Source of the DNA: Paraspadella gotoi
Taxonomy: Eukaryota; Chaetognatha
Assembly: GCA_051294375.1 (NCBI GenBank)
Contig: CM119265.1
Span: 2,911,256 to 2,975,255, forward strand
Length of the DNA stretch: 64,000 nucleotides
Direction: 5' to 3'
Part shown: positions 35,526 to 46,488 of the stretch, piece after piece
Layout: each line of letters starts with the position of its first letter
How positions within the stretch are numbered: position 1 is the first letter of the stretch
Translations under genes and position numbers: made by a program
The notes under the pieces: model-generated
What the model was told of the DNA's origin: nothing
Seen by the model: only the letters and a program-made list of their open reading frames with translations
Databases searched by the model: none

Positions 35526-36394
35526 CTCCCTCCAGGCCCAACTCTTCGAAGGGGATGTCGTCCGGAGGTTCGAACCCGTTCCGCGACCGTCTCGACAACA
35601 CGTTCCAGTCCGCGATCGGATCGACAGAGTCCACGCCTGGAGGATATTGTTCTTTAGTTAACTAAATAATGTTAAGCGATAAATGTCAAGTATTTCTCAG
35701 AGATAACAACAACAAAAATTGTAAACTTATTGTACAGTTAGTTATTAGTTAAGTTAATAACATGAGACATTTAAAAAATGTTTATTAAACATGTCATAAT
35801 TTTTTTTCCAAATACAGAAATAAAAACAGAATTTTTCTTAATGGATTCAGTTAAAATCAGCAAAGAATATTAAAATTATTTTAAAGTTTAAATAATTAAA
35901 TAGTTTTTAAATATTTTTTTTCCCATATTTAAGCTACTTAACATTAAATATTTATCAATTGCCAATGAATACTGCTATTCCTAATGATAACTAACGATTT
36001 GATTTTTTTTATCATTATTTTACCATTTAATATTTTTACTACATACTTACTACATTCTTAATCCTCCTGTCACCCTTTCCTCTTTCCCCTACCTGACCCA
36101 ACCTCCCTTACCTCCTAACGCAGCCTCCATCGCCGCCTTGATACCCGGCAGAGCCGCCAGCTGCACACGCGCAGCAGCGCCCACCGCCGCCGCGAACCTC
36201 GCCACCCTGGCGCCGTCTACCTCGCGCAGAGTCTGAAACAGCGCCGGGACGTGCGTGGCGTAGTGATGGCGTTGTACCGCGTTGGCGGTGGAGAGGCGTT
36301 TGGCGTAGTCGGACTTAAACTCTTCGCAAGATTGACGTTTGGTGATCATGACGTTCTTGGTTCTTTCGAGCTCGGCTCTGATGGGGTTCAGGGA

Positions 36395-36433
<39 letters not shown>

Positions 36434-38854
36434 TAGGTCAGATCGAAAATTTTCCCAAATTTATCATATTCTCCGAAAAGGAGATTGTTAATAGTTAATA
36501 ATATTGAATATACATTATACATATTACGGTTAATAGTAGATCGTATGAGAGAGAGAGAGAGAGAGAGAGAGAGCGAAAAGCGACTTCTGAACTGAAGCAA
36601 TACTAAAGCTCATGGTTTTCTCTTTCTCTTCTCTTTCTCCTTTCTCTCTTCTTTTCTTTCCTAATAGTTTTCTCTTTCTCTTCTCTTTCTCCCTTCTTTC
36701 TTCTTTTCTTTCCTCTCTTTCTCTCTCTCTCATCTCCTCTCTTGTTTCCTATCTTCTTTCCCCCTCTCCCTCTCAACTTCATCCCTGGGAAAACAAAAGT
36801 GACCTTTGGCCTGATTGGCCACGAGATCGTGAGGAACCAACTTCCCTTTGGGGCCAAAGTTTTGTTTTTAGGAAAAACAGAATTGGTTTCTTTAAAAAGA
36901 TCGGATGTCAAGACTTCGATCGCGAGTTCGGGATGTAAGACGCCTGAGTTGACTGACTGACTGACGCTGAGTTGACTCTGACCTGATGATCTGGACGCTG
37001 AGTTGAATGACTGTTGACGCTGAGTTGACTGACTGACTGACGCTGAGTTGACTGACTTTAAACTACTCGATCGGATTTGAAATGTTTTACAAAAAGATGC
37101 ATCCTTAATTTTAAATTTTTATTTCATTTTGCAGTTAAGAAAATTTAAAATCGATGTACTCACAACCAGCTTTCATTATATTGTTAAATATTTTATAAAT
37201 AATTAATTTTAATATTTTTTTAAATTCATTTTAAATTTAGTTTTATATAGAAAAACAAGTATTTATTAAATTTTTCTTTCAAAAAAGAAAACTAAGAATA
37301 AAAATTAAAGAAATTTCGAGGTCAAGAAGGCAAATTGTAAGAACCCTAAAGTTTCTAATGTTCAAAACAATAGATAAGTCGAAGATAAATAGAAAAACAG
37401 TATTCGCAAAGGCCCCTACAACTAAGGCACGGTATTGCAAAAAAATTGGCCAAATATAGGAATCAATGTAAATCTTCAGGTTCTGACACATTCGGAAGAA
37501 CCATACATAATTACGCTACTTAGAAGTAACGCTTCCGTAGCGGCAATCTACAGAGGGACACGAGCTCACGTACACGACCAAAATATCAACAATCGATTAG
37601 TTTTATTCCTTTCAAAAAAAATGTTCATATTTAAAGTTACATCCTTTCCTAGTTAAAATTATTCGGTTTATACAAAAACTTTTAAATACGACAAAATATA
37701 CTGGTAGCAATCCTTAGTTTTGACTGCGTGAGTCTTTAAATATGTCCACAAAAGCTTTGAGTACATCGAATAAATTTTAAGATTTTCAAATTACTGCAAT
37801 ATGTAAATTACTCTAAAACTTAGGGAAAATTTGATCTCTTGTTTTCCGCCAAAGAATTACGACTAAAATATAAACAAAAATAACTTAAATTAAAAAAAAA
37901 CAAATATCAAGATATGGAATACAAATTGACAAATAGACAATGGAGACGTAAGTAGTGGAAAAACAAATAGAGTAGCTAAAATTGCAATTATTTTTTCCAT
38001 TTTTTGCGTCAGAGAAAATTCGCCTAAGTCGACTTTACATTTCGGTCGTTAATTAGCCAACGTTTACGGTTTCTATTTGAAATTGAAATCGAAAGGAATA
38101 GAATAGAATATAGAATAGCTATGGATTAGAAATAGAATGGAAGATAAATTTATGCAGAAATATTTTTTAGCATTTAGCAAAGAAAATCTCATCATGAAAT
38201 GAAAATCGTTTCATAAACTGAATTGATTCGCTTTTCTTCAATAACCTCCTTCCACAACAAAAATTTTAAACATTAAATATAATGAATTTAAAACAATCAA
38301 ACACATCAGCGCCGAAACTTACCTAGAAAGGTTGAGATCGGCGTCGGCCTTTTGATAATTCTCCGCGGCGACGCAGGATTGCTTGAAGGCGCGTTCGTAC
38401 TGCTTCTTCCCGCGCTCCAACTCCCCGAGCGACGCCTGGAGCTTTTTTTCGAAAGCGTCGGCCTCGGAGATTAATTTGCGTTTCTTTTGTCTGAAGGAAA
38501 AAAGAGGAAACTTTAAACAAAAACGGTACTAGTACGAAGAACTTTAGTTAATTTTATATCAGACTAAAACGGTTTCATGTCACTAATTTATACATTTAAA
38601 ATTACGAAATGTGCTTGTTTAAATTTCTGTCAATTTTTGGCAGCAAATAAATCATAAATTTGTTGTTAGTTTCTGTAAAGACTGAGAATAGAAAATATAA
38701 TTAAAACATTAAATAAAATAACAAATACTAGTATTACAATAACTGTAGGTTCCAAAGTTAATAAACTAACTAACTTTGCTTATCTTTATCGCCTTCTTGT
38801 CTCGACTTACTAAAAAAAAACTTTGTACATCTGGATATATATATATATATATTG

Positions 38855-38893
<39 letters not shown>

Positions 38894-41642
38894 ACGAACA
38901 AATAGTTTATGTTCTTCAATCCCATCACCAACATGAAAAACAACAATCAAAATATTTCAAGTACAAAAAAGAAGCGAAAGCGGGAGCCTCACTTAGTCGC
39001 CGCGAGTTTTACCGGCCCATAACATTCTCAGGGCTCGAACCCGGGACCATTGAGTCAACGATCAACGTCTCAAAAACACCCAAGTCGTCTTAAAAAACGC
39101 CGCCATTTTGAATTCTTTCGATAATATTCAAATAGAGGAGACGTGAGTCGCTCGACCCATTTGTCTTCTAAATTAAAAAGAACTTCGAGACTTCCGTTTT
39201 CGTCCACGGGAATGACGAAAGAAAAGTCAAACTCCTTGAAAGTCATCGTCTGCTCTGTCGATGTCGTCGTCGTCGTCTTCTTCTTCGTCGTCGTCTTCTT
39301 CGTCCCCTTTCCGCCAAGGAATTCTGTCGCCGATTTAACCGCTTTTTTCAAGATGGCGTCAGAGTCGTCGTTTTCATCGCAGTCGGAGATTCGGTCCGAA
39401 GAACTCGCACCCAAGGTGAGCAAAGAAGATTCGGGTCCGTCGTCGTAATCTTCATCATCGTTATCGTCGTCATAATCGTCGTCATAATCGTCGTCTTCGT
39501 TTTCATCTTTATCGTCGTTATCGTTGACGTCTTTCTCCAAACTTTTCCAAACTTCGGCAAAAACGACGGAGCTAACGTTCAGCATCAAAGCTTCCAGCAA
39601 AATCTTGCATTTCGTTTTGTCCGAATCAAAGCCTGTCAATTTCATGATGCGTAGCCTCGGGTACTTGATCGGCTCTGGGAACGGTCTCACCACGCGCTCT
39701 TCGAGAAGCCCATCGAATTTTATCGCGGGCTGTGGACGGAAAACGTAGCTAAGGATTTTCGGATTCTCGAGCTTTGAACCACACTTGTCGAGCCGTTTGA
39801 GGGTCTCTCGAGCGGCGTCGCCCATGACTCCGAAGAACTTGGACCTGAGTTTCTCTTCGATGTCGAGCAAATTGGTGAACTCGTTGACGGGATCGATGAG
39901 CAATGGATGCTGATTTTGGATGTGATGCGAGATTTTTTTTTTCTTTCCGAAAACGATTCTCAAGTTGTCCAGATTTTTGACGAGGAGGAGAAAATGACGA
40001 AAACATTTGAGCATCGTCCAAGGTCTATCGTTTACAGTGTCGCCATAAGCTTTGACGGCGAGCAATTCCAATATGTAGGCCTTGCCGTAGACGATTCCAT
40101 CGAACAGAACCGTCTGCGACCAGAATTTGGCCAACCGCGCCAGATCGGCAACGACGCTCGGTTGCTTCTTAAACCATTCTTTGCTCTGCCAAGAGAGAGT
40201 GAGGTGTTTGAAGGCCTCCTCCGGATCGGACGAATGCAGGGCCTCGTCGACGTCTTGGTTCCGCTGTTCCTCCGAAGGATCAGCCACGCCCTTGACGCTG
40301 TAGCGGACCGGGACGAGATCCAATGAAACTCCTTCGAAGAAAAAGTGAAGGAGAAACGAGGTCGATTTAAAGTCGGGAACTTTTAAATGAGTGGACCCAA
40401 TGAGAATGACCATCATTTGTTTGACGACGTCTTCGCGAAAAAGTTCTCGTCTTTCGTCCTCGTAGAAAATGACGGCGTCGACGTCGGCCTTTAATCGCGT
40501 CGAGGTGCGCTTGGAGAGTCCGCCCACGAATTCGTGACGGACGATTCGAAGATCCCGAGATCCATTTTGGATGAGGAGATCGACGACGCGCTGGAGGACC
40601 GCTTCGGCGTCCGCGACCCACTGAGGGGTCGGTTCTAAAGTCGCGGCGAAGCGTTTCAGAGGTTCTTCCGGTTTAATTTCTGTTTGTTCGTTCGTTTGAA
40701 TCGATTCGTTTTCCATCGTTTAGCGAATTAAAATATCCGTTGTGCGAAAAAACTTTTATCATAAGGTGCGTTTCGAATGATCATTAATATTCATTTTCAT
40801 TTAGTAAATTAAAAAAATCCTATAAGTAATCGAAACAACTTTATCATTCGATCAAATTAAAATATATGTAGTCGAAAGGATTAGAATTTTTAGATTTTAA
40901 GGCTATGTAGATTAAACATTAAATATAAAATCTCTTGGCGAGATAATTATATTTATTAACTAATTAAATCAAAGTTCGCTACGGTTATCACAAAACAAAA
41001 ATACCTGCTTAACTAATTCTCGGAAATTTCTTGCAGCCGGTTGAAGAATAAAAAACTGGTTTTATCATTCCGATTTGGTTTTGCAATTATATTTCATGTA
41101 AAGAACTTTTATTGACTCATTGAGAAAATCGAGAAAAATCCAGAAAAATCCAGAAATTGAGAAAATAATAAAACATAAATCTTCTGTGTTGTCTAAAGGA
41201 CTCGTTTGAGATTTTCCCCACGGATCCAGTTTCGTATAATCTCTGATTTTCTCATGGTTATCTAGTCGCGGGTACAGCTTTTTATATTTTAATTTATGAA
41301 ATAAGTGTAGTGAAGTGTGATGCTTTTAGGCGGGGTGAACCTATGCAATGCCCGACTACATAAGTAAAGGCAAATTCACTCAAAAGAGTTAAGACCGATT
41401 TTTTAATCACAATTGAATTTGTTTTATCAACACATTCGAATTTTAACAAAAATTAAAAATTTAAAAAAGAGAAAATCCACCAGTCTCTCTTCCTCACTCA
41501 TTTACTCATTCACTTATTTTTATTTAAACCCTGCGCGTATGTATATTTTTGGTCATATTTTATCTAATATATAATATTATGTATTCAAATATACTCAAGT
41601 GTCACCACATTCAACCAAGTCGCAATGACGGGCGCCCTCTCG

Positions 41643-41718
<76 letters not shown>

Positions 41719-44700
41719 CTGACTGAGCTTTTTGCTTGGAATTTTTAAGGCTACGTCCTCCGGCAACTGCTCCGACGGTCATGAGCAAAGACTCCAGCGT
41801 CATATTTACTCTTTTAGTGTTGTAAGACGGACTTACGTCTTTGGAGAGGGGGGGGAAAAGAAATTCGAGATATATTATTACTGAAAGTCTGAAAGTTTAC
41901 TGTCGGTGGAACAACAACGAGGTACCTGGTTTTCGAGAGAAAAAATCTACCAAGAATAAAATTTTAAATGTATTTATCATTTTATTGAATGGGTCCTGGG
42001 CTTGGAACCAGGCTTGAGGGTTTTCCACGCCCCCAAGGCGGTTTACGGCCGTCTTCAAACTTCCTGCAGAGTAAGTACCATTGGGGAGCGATCCCGGTAC
42101 CTAATGGTCATTAGCTGATATCATAATAGCATCAACGACAATGACAACAACAACAACAACGATCAACAGCAAACTGTCGCAACGATCGAATCCTGGTCAA
42201 TGGTCATTAGCTGCTATCATGAGGATTTCGTGGAGAAACTGAACCGCCTCATCCGCCTTTTTCAACCACTCTGGCGAGGGTTCTAAGGAGGCGGCGAACT
42301 TTTCGAGAAACTCGTTAATTTTTGACATTTTGTGGGGTATTTTTGTTGATGTTATTTTGTTATTTTTTTTTAATTTTCGAGCTTTAAAATAAGCTTGAAA
42401 CTCGTTGCAGTTATGCAAATGTATAGGAAAAAATTCTACGAAATTTGTAGACGAATTGATGAAAAAGATAGCCGACTCGAAAGCGAATGCGTAACGACAA
42501 AAATTCCTACTATCAAACGGAAAAGATTGTCTGAATTGAAAGAGTTCGTACTTCGCATATACACTTACCGTACATTGTACGTTAAACTGAGAAAGAAGTA
42601 TTGGCGCGAAAAAAAAAACGATCATGCCTCATCCTCATCCTCATCAAAACATTGATACGTAAGAGAAAAGAAATGAAGGACTCAAATTTTGTTTCATTTT
42701 GATTGGCGCGTTTTCGAAATTAGTTTCCAATTTTTTACATTTTTACATTTGAATCTTGGCAAAAAAAGTTACGCGAGGATAAACAAATTAGTAACCGGTT
42801 ATTATTTGTAATTTAGTCATTTATAGAATGAAAAGAGAACCTAAATCGTCCAGTCCTCACTGTAACATCGTAAACCAATGAACTCACCTCAAATCGGCCA
42901 CCACCGCCGCGACGTCGGCTGCAACTTCCTCGTTCAACTTTTCCGCGATGCTCTCATGTTTTTCCGCTTCGGTCGCCGTCGCAGTTTGCAGCGCCGCGAA
43001 AAGGGAAAAGTAGGTAAACTCGACATCGGCATCGCCTGGGGGAAAAAAACAAAGTAACAGTGAGGCTTTGTTAATTAATATTATAATATATCTATGATAT
43101 ATAAATAAGATATAATAACCATAATCAAAAGGGCACGTTTAAAAGAAAAAGTAATAATTATAATTATATCTGGTTTATTATTTATCGTTTGAATTTGTCT
43201 TAATTTATGAAATTCCGTCGGTTAATGCAATGATAAGTAAATCATGTTGTGAATATATCGATTTATTATTCTTTTTGTCATTTATTATTTTTTCAGTTTT
43301 AAAATTTCGATTACTTTAGATAATTCTCCATCAAGTTATCAATGTTTTAATCAATAAATTTCATATACCGAGAATAAATTTATACGTTAAATGCTTAGAG
43401 GGTAAAATGGTTACGACCCAATTTTTTTATCAGAATTTTAATTCACCGAAATAAAATTAAAAACTTTTTTTTCATTTTATTTTGTTTCCACTTTTCTCTT
43501 TATCACTTTCATCTACATCTTTTTTCCTCTCAATTATTTTCTTTATCACAATCTCATTCTCTCTTATTTTTGGCTCTCTCTCTCTCTCTCTCTCTCTCGT
43601 GCTTCTCTTTTCTTCTCTCTCTCTCTCTTCTCTCTCTCTCTTCTCTTTATCCCATCTCTCCCATCAACAAGCCTAGAATCTATGAACCCATTTTCCGTTG
43701 TTTTAACTTGGGTTTCGCGCTCTCTCCTTCTGGCCAACGCCTCTCTCTCTCTCTCTCTCTCTCTGATAGTTCGACACCCATTTCTCCACTGAAGTTATTC
43801 AATTTTTTTTCTTTATTGATTTTGTGATTCTGTCATTTTGTGATGTTATTCAGTGATAAAAAAAACTCGGAACTAAGATTGATGACCGCGTGAAAACTTT
43901 TAAGAAGACGACGACGACGACGACGACGACGACGAACAAAATCGCTGATTTTTCTTAAATTCAACTGATTTTCTCATTTAAAATTATCATGAAATTGGGA
44001 CAGCCAATATAACTAACAATTATCCATTCATTAAATAAATAAGCTATCTTGTTCATTGTTCAATGTTCATTGTTCAATGTTCAAGACTTTGGACAGGCTA
44101 TAGTCGGCCTCCTTCTCTATTATCAACTCCCAAAGAACCGAACAATAAATGAAGTTTTAAAATGATTTAAGAACTGTTTCAAATGTACAAGTCTTAGATC
44201 TTATTTAGTATTTTTAAGTATTATTTATCATATCTTTGTAAACTACATATTTCTTAATACAAATAAGAATTCATTAAATCCATTCGTTAATTTCCTGTTA
44301 AAATTGATAATAAATCTTCATTCTTCAATAAGACCTCTAAAGTTCTATTTTCTCAATTTTCAATCTGAATTTCTTTGTAAATTAATTTACGTTTCATTCA
44401 AATTCGTGACTTTGCATCTTTTTCCTCAATTTAAGTTGATCAATAGGATTTTGCTTTTTAAATTTAAATTAAAAGTTTTAATGGATGCGCCGTTTTCTTA
44501 AATTGAGGTTTCTCGTTTGTATATATATACGGTATATTAGTCAAAAAGGAAATATTATTATGTAATAGAGAATAAAAAGAGATATTAAGATGGACGATGT
44601 ATTAAGGGACGTGGCTTGTACGAATGTACGAATCTGAGAAAGAAAACTTTTTTCTTCCGAAGAAAAAAAGTGAAGTTCCCGCCAGATTTCATCTTCACAA

Positions 44701-44738
44701 ATCACATCGGCGAGATCGTGCGGCATATGGGGTGTGAA

Positions 44739-44823
<85 letters not shown>

Positions 44824-45792
44824 AGAAGAGAGAAGAGCAGAGAGAGAGAGAGAGAGAGCGAGATGTGAAATGCGTTTGTTTTCGCGATATTGAGTCCAGA
44901 CTTTGATTTTTGAAGGCAAAAAACTTGAGTAGTTTCGTCTGGGGATTATCATCATCATCATCATAATCATCATCATCGTAGTCGTGATTGTCGTCGTTGT
45001 CTTCGTCGTCAAATTAGTGATATAATCAATTAATCATGAATGTACTCATCATCATTATCTTTATCATTATCATTAATCTTTCTCGCGTTTTTCCTCACGA
45101 AGATTAAATCAAATTCAGTGAGTGAAAACGAGTGAAGCTTCGGATCACTGGGGAGGCTTCACTTTACGATACCAGCATCGCACGATTCACAACTCACATC
45201 GCACGATTCACTACTCACTTCACTCTTGATACGATGATGTGATATATAAAAAAAATTATTGATAATTGAGCTATAATACAATTGCTTCTGTAAACAAAGA
45301 AAATGAATTATTTTTTAGGTTTATGTACGTATTTAACTAGCTTTCGGAGATTTTTATTTAAAAAAGTTATATTTTAAGAAGCGATGGGTTGAGGAATGAG
45401 AAATGTCAACTATAAACAAATTTAAGTTTTAATAGTATTTTTCAAAAATTACGCGAAAAACGCCTCTTTTTTATCGTTGGATTGTAAAACTTTCCATATT
45501 TAGTGTTTTTCAGAACTCGAGGGCTCGCGATAAAACAAAGTCATAAAATGAGAAAAAAAATTTGGAGGAAACAATTTTGAAGATTTACATATAAAAGATC
45601 ATTATTAAAGGATAAATGATATTGGAAGAATAGAAAATACCTAAATTACAAGGAATAAACGGAAAAAGTGAACTGTGCAAGTGGTCACTCTAAAAATGAG
45701 AAAAGTTACGAAACAGGTCAAAGATATTTCTCACTCTCTCTGTCTCTGTCTTTTTTTTCTCCCCTTTTCCCTCCCACTTAATCTCATTCTTT

Positions 45793-45829
<37 letters not shown>

Positions 45830-45939
45830 TCTTTTTTCTTTTCTCTCTCTCTCTCTCTCTTCTCTTCCTTCATTTTTCTCCTCCTATTCTCTTGTTTATC
45901 CTGGGATATTAGATAAGAGTCCAGGCGGGTGAGATTAAG

Positions 45940-45981
<42 letters not shown>

Positions 45982-46404
45982 GTGTCTGGCTCTTGTCTCC
46001 TAACGACGTATCTCCTTAAGGCATCTTTCTTTTGGCATCTCCCAATCGGCATCTGCTCTGGCATCTGTCGCTACACGAAGTTCGCAGTTGGAGGTCAAAA
46101 GTGATCACAGTGATCACAGTGATCACAGTACAGTAAAACACAATACTATATTACTAATACCTTAGGGAGGTGTCCTTTTATACAATTGTTTATACAATAT
46201 TTTATACTTCATTGATTGATGAATCTGGGCGCAAACACTATTTAAATCGTACTTTTCAATTTTGTTGTCCTTTTTTTTTCTCTCTTTAATCGCAAACAAA
46301 ATGTCAATTGTTCATTTGTCTTTTTTTTTCTCGGAACCAAAATCGAATGTCTGGTTTAAGTCTCTCGTCAGACGAGATCGACATGTGAATAGTGATTCGA
46401 TTAT

Positions 46405-46488
<84 letters not shown>

